Positions 8,883 through 18,062 of a stretch of DNA of 64,000 bases are shown here, piece by piece (positions within the stretch are counted from its first letter, which is position 1; the number at the start of each line of letters is the position of its first letter). Source of the DNA: Microcoleus sp. AS-A8 (GTDB taxonomy: Bacteria > Cyanobacteriota > Cyanobacteriia > Cyanobacteriales > Coleofasciculaceae); contig JAMPKV010000005.1 in NCBI GenBank assembly GCA_039962225.1, forward strand, positions 62,001 to 126,000, written 5' to 3'. The translations under genes were made by a program, and so were the position numbers. The notes under the pieces were generated by a model. That model was not told where the DNA came from. It saw only the letters and a program-made list of their open reading frames with translations, and did no database searches.

Positions 8883-10733
8883 ATGCATCTCAAACTTCCC
8901 AGGCCAATTCGCAGTCTGCTGAAGGCTACAAAGTTCTGGAAGGACAACTACCTAGTCCTACGAGAGTTCAAACACTTTCCCAGAATAGCCATCTTAGCCC
9001 TCTTGTTCACGTTTCTAGCTGTAACCTTTGAAGGGGTTGGTATTGGTTTTCTTCTTTCCTTCCTGCAAAGCTTAACGAGTCCTAATGCCAAACCTATTCA
9101 GACAGGGATTGGCTGGTTTGATATTTGGGTTCTGGGAGTCAATACATCTGCCACCAGCCGACTCTTCCGAATATCGGCTTTAATTTTACTAACCACCTGG
9201 ACTCGGGCTGTCTTTAACTACCTAGCCGCTATTTATACCGATCTAACTCAATTAAATCTGCTCGATCGCCTTCGCAAACAGATTTTTGAACAGCTTCAGT
9301 CTGTCAGTTTAAGTTTCTTTTCCAAGACGCGTTCGGGCGAGCTAATCAATACTCTGACTACTGAAATTGAGAGAATGCACCAAGCATTTGGAGGGTTCGC
9401 ATTCATACTTACCAGAGGTTTGACAGCAGGCGTCTACTTTCTCTCAATGTTACTGCTGTCGTGGCAGCTTACCCTACTTTCAATTCTGCTATTTTCTCTT
9501 TTAGTAGTTGGTCTATCGGCCCTGAACGCTCGCGTGCGAGAGGCAAGTTTTGACGTATCGAAAGCCAGTGGTGCGTTTACCTCAACGGCAATTGAATTGA
9601 TTAATGGGATTCGTACCGTTCAGGCGTTTGCGACTCAAGACTTCGAGCGCAGGCGGTTTTATAACGCAAGTTCTAACATAGTCAAGGCGAATACAAAAAC
9701 CGTAATGGCTTGGGCGATCGTGAAACCTCTTGCAGAGAGTTTAGCAACTACCGTGCTTGTTGGGATGATTATTGTTGCGTTTACGGTTTTTGTCCAAAAT
9801 GGAATGCTACAGGTCGCTTCGTTGCTCACATTTTTCTTTGTTCTGTTCCGTTTAGTGCCACAACTACAGGATGTGAATAATGTGATGGCACATCTAAGTA
9901 CCCTGCACGGGTCAGCAGACAACATTAAGGAGCTGCTGAGAACGGACAATAAGCCGTATTTTAAAAATGGCTCGACTAAGTTTTTAGGATTAAAGCGCTC
10001 AATTGAACTAGTATCTGTAGATTTTGGTTACGAACCTGCTAATCTTGTCCTGCACGATATCAGGCTCATCTTCGCACGGGGCAGAATGACAGCATTGGTC
10101 GGATCGTCCGGTGCTGGTAAATCAACGTTGGCTGACCTCATCCCGCGATTTTACGACCCAACGGAAGGTCAAGTTCTTATTGATGGGGTCGATTTGCGAG
10201 AGTATGACATAAACTCGCTGCGCCGGAAGATGGCTGTGGTGAGTCAAGATACGTTTATTTTTAACACTTCTGTGAGAAATAATATTGCCTATGGTTCAGA
10301 AGAGGCCACAGAAGAAGCAATTTTAGAAGCCGCTCGATTAGCCAATGCACTCGAATTCATTCAAGAAATGCCTGAAGGGTTAGAAACCCAACTCGGAGAC
10401 AGAGGTGTTCGCTTATCGGGGGGTCAACGCCAGCGTCTTGCGATCGCTCGTGCTCTGCTGCGCGACCCAGAGATTTTGATTTTGGATGAGGCAACCAGTG
10501 CTTTAGATTCTGTATCCGAACGCTTAATTCAAGAGTCATTGGAGAAGCTTTCTGTGGGTCGCACGGTGATTGCGATCGCCCATCGACTCTCAACAATCGC
10601 TAAGGCAGATAAAGTTGTTGTACTCGAACAGGGGCGAATTTTAGAGCAGGGAGGGTATCAAGAGTTACTTGCTCGAGGTGGTAAGCTCTGGAAATATCAT
10701 CAAATGCAGCACGAAGTGGGTCCAGTCAGTTAG
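8883..10733 (+). CDS. hepA: HepA-like ABC exporter (fused permease-ATPase)
   Basis: 616 residues: an N-terminal six-helix exporter domain (to about 340) and a C-terminal ATPase with Walker A GSSGAGKST (near 406), signature LSGGQRQRLAIARAL (near 511), Walker B ILDEATSALD (near 531) and the H-loop AIAHRLST. It belongs to the MsbA/PglK-like half-transporters that flip or export lipid-linked saccharides. It follows the hepC-like gene and precedes a run of glycosyltransferases, as in the Anabaena envelope polysaccharide island. No Wzx flippase is visible in this locus, so HepA may flip the lipid-linked unit. There is no clear Shine-Dalgarno at the ATG. Confidence 0.8.
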   Translation: MHLKLPRPIRSLLKATKFWKDNYLVLREFKHFPRIAILALLFTFLAVTFEGVGIGFLLSFLQSLTSPNAKPIQTGIGWFDIWVLGVNTSATSRLFRISALILLTTWTRAVFNYLAAIYTDLTQLNLLDRLRKQIFEQLQSVSLSFFSKTRSGELINTLTTEIERMHQAFGGFAFILTRGLTAGVYFLSMLLLSWQLTLLSILLFSLLVVGLSALNARVREASFDVSKASGAFTSTAIELINGIRTVQAFATQDFERRRFYNASSNIVKANTKTVMAWAIVKPLAESLATTVLVGMIIVAFTVFVQNGMLQVASLLTFFFVLFRLVPQLQDVNNVMAHLSTLHGSADNIKELLRTDNKPYFKNGSTKFLGLKRSIELVSVDFGYEPANLVLHDIRLIFARGRMTALVGSSGAGKSTLADLIPRFYDPTEGQVLIDGVDLREYDINSLRRKMAVVSQDTFIFNTSVRNNIAYGSEEATEEAILEAARLANALEFIQEMPEGLETQLGDRGVRLSGGQRQRLAIARALLRDPEILILDEATSALDSVSERLIQESLEKLSVGRTVIAIAHRLSTIAKADKVVVLEQGRILEQGGYQELLARGGKLWKYHQMQHEVGPVS

Positions 10734-10740
10734 CATCGAA

Positions 10741-10769
10741 GGTATCTTTAAGTTGGTAAACAAGATACC
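10741..10769 (+). terminator. Hairpin just after the hepA-like gene
   Basis: Perfect 8-bp arms GGTATCTT (10741-10748) and AAGATACC (10762-10769), starting 7 bp after the hepA-like stop. There is no T-run, so it may be a weak terminator, an mRNA stabiliser or chance. Confidence 0.3.
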
Positions 10770-10894
10770 GAATTTACCAGCGATTTATCATGCATCAGGG
10801 GCAGTGTTACAGAAGAATTAGACCAGCTTTTAGCCAGCATTTTAATTGGCTAATGAGTAGTTTTTGAAAAGTTTAGGAAGGCAGCATCACCGTC

Positions 10895-11959
10895 ATGAGC
10901 GAACAACATGCCCATCGCGCTACTATTCCACCCGTTCCCGATGATGTATCTCGTCCCCTATGGTCTGTCATGATTCCCGCTTACAATCCTGGGAAATATC
11001 TCCGCGAGACCCTCGCGACTTTACTCGCTCAAGCTCCGGGTTCCGATATCATGCAAATTGCTGTTGTTGACGATCGCTACCCTCACGAAGACCTAGAAGC
11101 GGTTGTCAAAGAAGTAGGAGGCGAGCGGGTTGAATTCTATCGACAGCCAGAGAATGTAGGGTTAACGAAAAATTTTCAAACCTGCTTGCAACTCGCTCGG
11201 GGACGCTTAATCCACGTATTGCATGCTGATGATTGCGTGCGCGAGGGATTCTATCCAAAAATGCAGCGCCTATTTAGCGACCACCCAGAGATTGGCGCTG
11301 CTTTTTGTCGCCACATCATTACGGATGAAAACGGTCATTGGCAATCTATATCCGTATTAGAACAGCCGGAAAGTGGGGTTCTGCCAAGAAGCTGGTTGGA
11401 GCATCTAGCTGGATTTATCCGCATCCAAACCCCATCAATTGTAGTGCGGCGTGACATATACGAAAAACTCGGCGGGTTTGACAACCGCTTACCCATTTGT
11501 AGTGACTGGGAAATGTGGGTCAGAATTTTTACTTACTACCCGATGGCATATGAAGCAGAGCCGTTAGCCCTATATCGCAAGCATTCCAAGTCTATTACGA
11601 ACAAGACCGTGCGGGACGGTAGATACTTTCAACAACTTCGCGAGGCTGTAGATATTTTCCACAAATACCTACCCGAAGAAATCGCGGACAAAGTTTACAA
11701 GATGGCGAGGCAGAATTGCGCGTACCACACGCTGGAAATTGCTGACTCAATACTAGAAGCGGGGGATATGCCCGTCACTCTGAAGCTGCTGGGAGAAGCT
11801 ATTAAAACAAGTCCCACCTTCCGAGTTATTCGGTCAGCTGGTCGCATTTTTTTACTGGATGGCTCAGAATGGCTCTTGCGGATAATATACACGGCTCTAT
11901 CAGGCCGAGGATACAAAAACGCGGAGACTCCCGACACCGTCCTGCGTTCCGATGCTTAA
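10895..11959 (+). CDS. GT2-family glycosyltransferase
   Basis: 354 residues with a GT-A fold. PLWSVMIPAYNPGKYLRETL starts the nucleotide-binding half, VVDDRYP takes the place of the usual VDDGSTD, and HVLHADD (near residue 109) is the metal-binding DXD region. SDWEMWVRI near 206 is the typical catalytic-base segment. About 60 C-terminal residues beyond the core are of unknown role. It should add one sugar to the lipid-linked unit on the cytoplasmic side. It lies 161 bp after the hepA-like gene and 36 bp before the next glycosyltransferase. Donor unknown. Confidence 0.88.
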   Translation: MSEQHAHRATIPPVPDDVSRPLWSVMIPAYNPGKYLRETLATLLAQAPGSDIMQIAVVDDRYPHEDLEAVVKEVGGERVEFYRQPENVGLTKNFQTCLQLARGRLIHVLHADDCVREGFYPKMQRLFSDHPEIGAAFCRHIITDENGHWQSISVLEQPESGVLPRSWLEHLAGFIRIQTPSIVVRRDIYEKLGGFDNRLPICSDWEMWVRIFTYYPMAYEAEPLALYRKHSKSITNKTVRDGRYFQQLREAVDIFHKYLPEEIADKVYKMARQNCAYHTLEIADSILEAGDMPVTLKLLGEAIKTSPTFRVIRSAGRIFLLDGSEWLLRIIYTALSGRGYKNAETPDTVLRSDA

Positions 11960-11995
11960 GATTGATTGATTTCTACTTGCACAGGGATAGTTTAA

Positions 11996-13168
11996 ATGGA
12001 TAGCCCTACTCGCGTTCTCTCCCTCATCGAAAACAACATGGGGCATCGCACTTATGGCAATTTAATCAGGGGTTATTTCAGTAAAAGTTCATCTTGTAAA
12101 GTGGACTTTTATTGGTGTAGTGACGAGCTGGAGCTTCCTACAAGAGTTTTAATCAAACTCCTTAGCTTACCCTTTCCCAATCAATGGGTCAGAAAACACA
12201 ATCTGGATTTTAGCCGTTCTCGCCTCGAACTGGGATATGCTTATGCGGCGAGGCGGCTAGCCGATCGCAAGTTACATCAAGCTCAATACTCGGCGCTGCA
12301 CATTCACACTCAGCTTCATGCCTTACTTTCAGTTGATTGGCTGAAGAAATTACCAACTGTCGTCAGCATTGACATGACAATACTTCAGGCAGCAAAAGAA
12401 CGGAGTCATCCCGATTTTAGATGGACTTATACCCCAATTTTAAGGTTGGAAAAACGAGTTTTTGAAACAGCAGCGCAAGTGATAACTGTTTCAGAATGGG
12501 CGCGTCAGTCGGTTATTAAAGACTACAAAATCAATGAGAACAAGGTAAAAGTTATTCCGTTTAGTGTCAATGTAGATGCAATTACGCCTCCGAGCCATCA
12601 AGAAAAATCGCTTAATAAGCCTTATAAAATCTTGTTTGTGGGAGCTGATTTTAAACGCAAGGGAGGAGAAGATGTTTTAGATGTTTTTTTGAAATCGTTT
12701 TCCGAGGACGCTGAACTTCATTTGGTTACGCCAACAGCAATTGACTGCCAGCATCCTAACGTTCATATTCATAGCAATATTAAGGCTTACACTCCTGAAT
12801 GGTTAGAACTCTACCACCAAGCTGATGTGTTCGTGATGCCAACCTATGCCGATGCACTCGGCATTGCTTATATGGAAGCAATGGCAGCAGGGTTGCCCGT
12901 CATTGCGACGAACTTGGTGCAAATTACGGAGGTTGTCAGTCACAAAAAGACGGGTTTTTTAATTCAACCTGGCGATCGCCAGGAACTCGCTTGTAGAATT
13001 CGAGACCTCATGGAGAACCCCGATTTAGGTCGTGAAATGGGGGAAAAAGGACGGCTCATTGCCGAACGCAAGTTTAGTTCACGCTCAAATTTTCAGACTC
13101 TAGAGTCAATTTTTAAAGAGATATCTAGCTTGAAAATAGGGTGTCAGGAGTCAGGAGTCAGGGGTTAG
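11996..13168 (+). CDS. GT4-family glycosyltransferase with repeat-derived tail
   Basis: 390 residues. The glycosyltransferase group 1 domain is clear: ITVSEWARQSVI in the first half, LFVGADFKRKGGEDVLDVF at the donor domain start, and the EX7E region around GIAYMEAMAAGLPVIA (near residue 290). The N-terminal domain is less typical, with no PGG motif, as in glycosyltransferases of the hep cluster. The last codons (QESGVRG) are encoded by a short tandem repeat TCAGGAG (13143-13163), so the native C-terminus was probably altered by repeat invasion. Donor and acceptor are unknown. Confidence 0.85.
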   Translation: MDSPTRVLSLIENNMGHRTYGNLIRGYFSKSSSCKVDFYWCSDELELPTRVLIKLLSLPFPNQWVRKHNLDFSRSRLELGYAYAARRLADRKLHQAQYSALHIHTQLHALLSVDWLKKLPTVVSIDMTILQAAKERSHPDFRWTYTPILRLEKRVFETAAQVITVSEWARQSVIKDYKINENKVKVIPFSVNVDAITPPSHQEKSLNKPYKILFVGADFKRKGGEDVLDVFLKSFSEDAELHLVTPTAIDCQHPNVHIHSNIKAYTPEWLELYHQADVFVMPTYADALGIAYMEAMAAGLPVIATNLVQITEVVSHKKTGFLIQPGDRQELACRIRDLMENPDLGREMGEKGRLIAERKFSSRSNFQTLESIFKEISSLKIGCQESGVRG

Positions 13169-13170
13169 GG
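13143..13170. repeat. Short tandem repeat (TCAGGAG)n at a gene end
   Basis: Three near-perfect heptamer units (TCAGGAG TCAGGAG TCAGGGG) at the 3' end of the preceding glycosyltransferase gene. Runs of GTCAGGAGTCAGGAG are a known kind of short tandemly repeated sequence in filamentous cyanobacteria. Here the repeat supplies the stop context of the gene. Confidence 0.7.
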
Positions 13171-13233
13171 TAAATAGATTTTCGCTCTTCGTTGTGATCG
13201 GTAGTCGATAGACGGCTGTATTGAAGTAAACTT

Positions 13234-14388
13234 ATGAAAATCCTGCTTACAGTTCACCACCATCTCGACACCAACGCTGGAATTTCCGGCGTTACGTGGC
13301 GGCTGGGTGAGGAATATAAAAAGCTAGGACACGACGTGCAGTATTATACCTACGATACGAATCTCCCGCGTCGATTGTCCGGGTTAGCTAAGTCGATTAT
13401 ATTTCCTGAATTTACAGCATTCCACATTTCAGCTCTTGCTAAACAGCAAGCCCTCGATGTAGTAGATGCCTCTAGTGGCGATGCTTGGGTATGGGCAAAG
13501 CTGTTTAGCAAGTCAACCCAAAAGCTTCCCTGCCTCGTCACGCGCAGTCATGGACTCGAACACATCGTTCATATCGAAACCCTAGAAGAAGCACAACGGG
13601 GAAGCTTGCGCTTGAGCTGGAAATACCCAATCTATCACGGAGGCTTCCGGCTGTGGGAAGTGGCGACTTCTCTGCGCGGTGCTGACTTGGCCTTATTTCT
13701 CAATCACCGCGACTTAGATTATGCTGTCGAACAGTTGGGAGTCAAGCCTGAACAAACACGCCTTGTGGCCAATGGAATGCCGGAAGTCTTTCTGAATCTT
13801 CCGTTCGATCCAACGCCAGAAGCCAAGGATGCAACGATTGGTATTGCTCAAGTGGGAACGTATATCCCCAGAAAAGGCATTTCTTATAGCGTACCGGCCT
13901 TGAACGCAATTCTCGATCGCTATCCCCAAGTCAAGGTGAGCTTATTGGGAACGGGTTGCCCGGAATCACAAGTCTATGCAGACTTCAACCCTGCTGTGCG
14001 CGATCGCGTTCTAGTCATCCCGCACTACACCCACGAAAGCTTGCCTACATTGCTGCGGGGACATCACATCAAAATCTTTCCCACCCTTGCCGAAGGATTT
14101 GGCTTGGCGCTGATCGAAGCAATGGCTTGCGGTCTAGCTCCCGTGACCACAAAGACACCAGGACCGATGGAAATCGTGCGGAATGGATACGACGCGATCA
14201 CAATTGCTGTTCGGGACAGTGCAGCGATCGAACAAGCGTTAGAGCGGTTAATCGGCGATCGCCAATACTTGGAGCAGCTGCGGCGCAACGCTCATGCTAC
14301 CGCACAACGATACAGTTGGACGCGCATCGCTCGGGAAAACCTTTCTTTCTATCAAGAAGCACTCTCTCAGAGGAGGGTTTCCCGATGA
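13234..14388 (+). CDS. GT4-family glycosyltransferase
   Basis: 384 residues, GT-B fold. The acceptor domain begins MKILLTVHHHLDTNAGISGV. The donor domain has IGIAQVGTYIPRKGI near residue 205 and the EX7E motif in EGFGLALIEAMACGLAPVTT near 285. It belongs to the same rightward exopolysaccharide series, 65 bp after the previous gene, with that gap partly filled by repeat sequence. The gene is rich in HIP1 sites. It is expected to extend the lipid-linked oligosaccharide; sugar specificity cannot be inferred. Confidence 0.87.
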   Translation: MKILLTVHHHLDTNAGISGVTWRLGEEYKKLGHDVQYYTYDTNLPRRLSGLAKSIIFPEFTAFHISALAKQQALDVVDASSGDAWVWAKLFSKSTQKLPCLVTRSHGLEHIVHIETLEEAQRGSLRLSWKYPIYHGGFRLWEVATSLRGADLALFLNHRDLDYAVEQLGVKPEQTRLVANGMPEVFLNLPFDPTPEAKDATIGIAQVGTYIPRKGISYSVPALNAILDRYPQVKVSLLGTGCPESQVYADFNPAVRDRVLVIPHYTHESLPTLLRGHHIKIFPTLAEGFGLALIEAMACGLAPVTTKTPGPMEIVRNGYDAITIAVRDSAAIEQALERLIGDRQYLEQLRRNAHATAQRYSWTRIARENLSFYQEALSQRRVSR

Positions 14389-14446
14389 AAAGCATTCCCC
14401 CGAACTCTAATCAAGGTTCTAGTTTGATTTTGCAGGATAGTGACTT

Positions 14447-15568
14447 ATGAAGCTCTGTATTGTTACGGAAAATGTCATTAAACGTAATGGTCAGGGCAGG
14501 GTCAATTACGAGATTGCCTGGGAAGCGTTGCGTCGCGGTCACCCGGTAACCTTGGTAGCAAATCGAGTAGCCCCAGAACTTGAGCAAAACAGCCAAGTCA
14601 ACTGGATTTTTATTCCAGTCAAAGGAGTGCCGACGCAACTACTAAGCGGCGTTGCATTTGCTTGGCGCAGTGCCAACTGGTTGCGCCAACACCGCCCCAC
14701 TGTGGATGTAGTCATGGCTAATGGCGGCATCACCTGGGCGCAGGGGGACTTAATCTTAGTACCATTCGTGCATAGCGCTTGGTTGCGCTCACCCTTACAT
14801 ACATCGCGAGTACGTCGAGATTTTTACGGTGCTTATCAGTGGCTCTACACGGCTCTGAATGCGCGTTGGGAAAAAAATGCCTTTCATCAAGCGCAAGTTG
14901 TCGTAGCAGTTTCTCACCAAGTCAAGAAGGAATTGTTAGATATCCATGTCCCGGAGGAGAAACTCCGAGTTCTTTGGTGTGGTGTCGATTTGCAGGAGTT
15001 TTCACCAGGGTATAGCGATCGCCAAAAATACGATTTGCCCGAGCAAGTTCCACTCGCACTGTTTGTGGGCGACATCCGCATCAATCGCAAGAACTTGGAT
15101 AGCGTCCTCCGTGCTATGACCCGAACTCCCGAATTGCAGCTGGCTATCATGGCTGCTGAAGATAGCTCTTATCCTCAGCTAGCTACAGAACTCGGCTTAG
15201 ATACGCGAATCCATTTCTTAGAACCCCAACTTCCTGTTTCAGAGGTCATGCGGGCGGTGGATTTCTTTGTCTTCCCGTCGCGTTACGAACCATATGGCTT
15301 GGTTGTCATTGAAGCGATGGCTTCCGGTTTACCTGTAATTACTACGGTAATGACGGGAGCGGCTGAAATCGTGACACCGGACTGCGGAATAGTCTTGTCT
15401 GACTCAGAAGACATTGACGCTCTGGCCAAGACACTCAGTACCCTTGTTCATGACCCCGAACTGAGAAAGCGTATGGGTACAGCTGCCCGAAGCGTAGCGG
15501 AGCAGCATAGCTGGACGAGTATGGCACAAACCTATGTCGATATATTTGAGGAGCTGAGTAAAAAATGA
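14447..15568 (+). CDS. GT4-family glycosyltransferase
   Basis: 373 residues. The N-terminal MKLCIVTENVIKRNGQGRV and the C-terminal EX7E region YEPYGLVVIEAMASGLPVI (near 284) identify a group 1 glycosyltransferase, with VVAVSHQVKKELL and LFVGDIRINRKNLDSVL in between. The stop codon overlaps the start of the next gene by 4 bp (ATGA), so the two are translationally coupled and the enzymes probably act in sequence on the same saccharide. Donor sugar unknown. Confidence 0.87.
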   Translation: MKLCIVTENVIKRNGQGRVNYEIAWEALRRGHPVTLVANRVAPELEQNSQVNWIFIPVKGVPTQLLSGVAFAWRSANWLRQHRPTVDVVMANGGITWAQGDLILVPFVHSAWLRSPLHTSRVRRDFYGAYQWLYTALNARWEKNAFHQAQVVVAVSHQVKKELLDIHVPEEKLRVLWCGVDLQEFSPGYSDRQKYDLPEQVPLALFVGDIRINRKNLDSVLRAMTRTPELQLAIMAAEDSSYPQLATELGLDTRIHFLEPQLPVSEVMRAVDFFVFPSRYEPYGLVVIEAMASGLPVITTVMTGAAEIVTPDCGIVLSDSEDIDALAKTLSTLVHDPELRKRMGTAARSVAEQHSWTSMAQTYVDIFEELSKK

Positions 15569-16542
15569 CCGTTACCGTCCTTGTCCCCACTTACCGCCGC
15601 CCACAAGACTTGGGGCGTTGCTTGGAGGCACTTCAAAAACAAACTCGACCCGCTGATGAGGTATTGTTGGTCGTTCGCGATAGCGATACGGAAACATGGA
15701 CGCTCCTCAAATCGCTAAACTTCGATTCCTTGTGCCTGCGTACCGTAGCCGTGAGCGTTCCGGGGCAAGTTGCAGCCCTTAATACCGGTCTGGATGCCGC
15801 CCTGGGCGATATTGTTGCCATTACCGACGATGATGCCGCACCTCATACCGATTGGCTAGAACGCATCGAAGCGCACTTCCTAGCAGATAGCCGTGTGGGC
15901 GGTGTCGGTGGACGGGACTGGGTGTATCACGGTACCGAACTGGAAAATGGTGCGCGTGAGGTTGTGGGACGGGTACAGTGGTTCGGACGCACCATCGGCG
16001 ACCATCATTTAGGCGTTGGTGAACCGCGTGAGGTGGAAATCTTCAAGGGGGCGAACATGAGCTTCCGCAAAAGTGCGATCGCCAATATCCGCTTTGACGA
16101 GCGCTTGCATGGCGTAGGTGCTCAGGCACACAACGATATGGCATTTTGTCTGACCGTGAAGCGAGTCGGTTGGACGCTGATCTACGACCCAAAAGTGGGC
16201 ATCGATCACTTCCCAGCACAGCGTTTCGATGACGATCAGCGATACAAGTTTAATCAAGTCGCCATCATCAATGCCGTACACAATGAAACCTTAATCTTGC
16301 TAGACTACTTGTCCCCCGTACAACGTGCCGTGTTTCTCCTATGGGCGATATTGGTCGGAACGCGCAGTACGCCAGGTTTCGTTCAATGGTTGCGCTTTCT
16401 CCCTCGTGAAGGAGCGTTGGCAGGACAGAAGTTACTCGCCGTTTGGCGCGGACGCTGGCAGGGGTGGCAAACTTGGCGACAGGGCGATCGCAATTCAGCC
16501 CCTTTCTCAAGGAAATCCTCTGCCTATAGAAGCGCTCAATGA
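15565..16542 (+). CDS. GT2-family glycosyltransferase
   Basis: 325 residues with a GT-A fold. VTVLVPTYRRPQDLGRCLEA is the classical start, AITDDDAAPHTDWLE (near residue 89) contains the DXD metal site, and the segment with ANMSFRKSA and FDERL near 170 is typical of rhamnosyl- or similar transferases of this family, although the sugar is not determined. It overlaps both neighbours by ATGA (4 bp), so the trio 14447-18026 is a tightly coupled unit. The C-terminal third is amphipathic and may contact the membrane. Confidence 0.88.
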   Translation: MTVTVLVPTYRRPQDLGRCLEALQKQTRPADEVLLVVRDSDTETWTLLKSLNFDSLCLRTVAVSVPGQVAALNTGLDAALGDIVAITDDDAAPHTDWLERIEAHFLADSRVGGVGGRDWVYHGTELENGAREVVGRVQWFGRTIGDHHLGVGEPREVEIFKGANMSFRKSAIANIRFDERLHGVGAQAHNDMAFCLTVKRVGWTLIYDPKVGIDHFPAQRFDDDQRYKFNQVAIINAVHNETLILLDYLSPVQRAVFLLWAILVGTRSTPGFVQWLRFLPREGALAGQKLLAVWRGRWQGWQTWRQGDRNSAPFSRKSSAYRSAQ

Positions 16543-18026
16543 GTTACACCAAGACACCTTCAAGACGCTCCCCCCTCGGAAGCTTTCGCCTGAGTCTGCA
16601 ACCCGCTCCGGCTTGGACAGCAATACTAGCGCTCGCTGTTATTACATTGCTGGGAAGTCTGGCAGGTGCTGGCAGCATCATGCGCCTACTTTTTCCATTA
16701 GGAGCTTTCGCTGTCGGTGTAATCTTGTATCGACGGTACCCTATCCTCTATCTAGGTTTCGTTTGGTGGCTGTGGTTCCTAACGGCGTGGGTTCGCCGCA
16801 TCATCGACGTTCGCAGTGGTTGGGTCGAGCCGAGTCCAGTACTGCTGGCACCTTTTTTGGCAACTATAGTAACTGTTGCTACCTTGCTGCGATACCTTCC
16901 CAAGTCGTACCGCATAGGGGGTCTACCCTTTGTTTTATCGTTAACGGGTGTAGTCTATGCCGTTCTCATTGGAGTGATTAACAGCAGGTACGGTCTCGAT
17001 CACACCATTATTAACGTAATTGCAGCGGACAATTTGACTTACACCCTCAGCAACGTCATCTTGAGAGCGCTCGACTGGGCAACGCCTATCCTCTTCAGCT
17101 TCCACATCTTTGCCAATTGGCAACATTATCCCGAATACCGCCAAAACATTCAGCGTGTTTTCCGTTGGGCTGTTTTAATCTTGGGCGTTTACGGCCTAGT
17201 ACAATACCTAATGCCACTGGAATGGGATAGATTCTGGTTGGCCAACGTGGCTGGAGGAAATTTTTCCTTCGGACGCCCCGAACCCTTGGGAATGCGCGTC
17301 TTTAGCACCATGAATTCAGCCGCACCCTTCGCGCAAATGATGGTGGCTGGTCTGATTTTAGTATTAGCTGACCAAGGAATTTTGCGGATTTTTGGTGCAG
17401 GATTTGGCTTTATATCGTTACTTCTAACGCTAGTACGTGCAGCTTGGGGAGGCTGGATTTTAGGATTTTTAATCTTCAGCTCTTCTCTAAAAGCGAAACT
17501 CCAAATGCGCTTAATCGTTACGGTTTTAGCTGTGGGAATTTGTGCCTTTCCCCTAACAGCTGTGGAGCCATTTTCTACAGTCATCACCTCCCGCGTGCAA
17601 AGCATCACGAACGTTCAGGAAGATGTTAGCTTTCAAGAAAGAACTGCAAGTTATAATAGAGCGCTAAGTGCAGCTCCCTATCAGTATTTGGGCAATGGAT
17701 TGGGACTGCCTGGATTAGATAGTGCGTTCCTGGATGTAATTTTGCAAATGGGATGGTTAGGAGGTATTCCCTACTTTGGCGGACTTATTCTAATCTTATT
17801 AAAACTACCGCAATGCCTTAAAATAAAATCCGATCCGTTTTTAATCGCAACCACCGCTATTAGTTTCGCTTCATTTGGGATGCTGATTTTTAATAATGTA
17901 TTTGCTGGCATCCAAGGCGTACTGTTTTGGAGTTTCATCGGTATTTCGTTTGCAGGGCATAAATATTATCAACAGCAACGTACAGCCCCACACACAGAGT
18001 CTTTACCAATGAATCTCAATCAATAA
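16539..18026 (+). CDS. Wzy / O-antigen ligase-type polysaccharide polymerase (probable)
   Basis: This 495-residue membrane protein has about ten to twelve hydrophobic segments and one long loop (about 340-390) containing SFQERTASYNRAL, followed by LGNGLGLPGLDSAFLDVILQMGWLGG. That layout is the pattern of the Wzy_C / O-antigen ligase family, whose members join lipid-linked repeat units or transfer glycans on the outer face of the cytoplasmic membrane. The gene is coupled by ATGA to a GT2 gene and lies among glycosyltransferases with a HepC initiator and a Wzc co-polymerase, which fits the polymerase role. Sequence conservation in this family is low, so exact function is inferred. Confidence 0.7.
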   Translation: MSYTKTPSRRSPLGSFRLSLQPAPAWTAILALAVITLLGSLAGAGSIMRLLFPLGAFAVGVILYRRYPILYLGFVWWLWFLTAWVRRIIDVRSGWVEPSPVLLAPFLATIVTVATLLRYLPKSYRIGGLPFVLSLTGVVYAVLIGVINSRYGLDHTIINVIAADNLTYTLSNVILRALDWATPILFSFHIFANWQHYPEYRQNIQRVFRWAVLILGVYGLVQYLMPLEWDRFWLANVAGGNFSFGRPEPLGMRVFSTMNSAAPFAQMMVAGLILVLADQGILRIFGAGFGFISLLLTLVRAAWGGWILGFLIFSSSLKAKLQMRLIVTVLAVGICAFPLTAVEPFSTVITSRVQSITNVQEDVSFQERTASYNRALSAAPYQYLGNGLGLPGLDSAFLDVILQMGWLGGIPYFGGLILILLKLPQCLKIKSDPFLIATTAISFASFGMLIFNNVFAGIQGVLFWSFIGISFAGHKYYQQQRTAPHTESLPMNLNQ

Positions 18027-18062
18027 TTTCCGTCTAGGCAGCAAAACTTCTGAGGAATTTTT

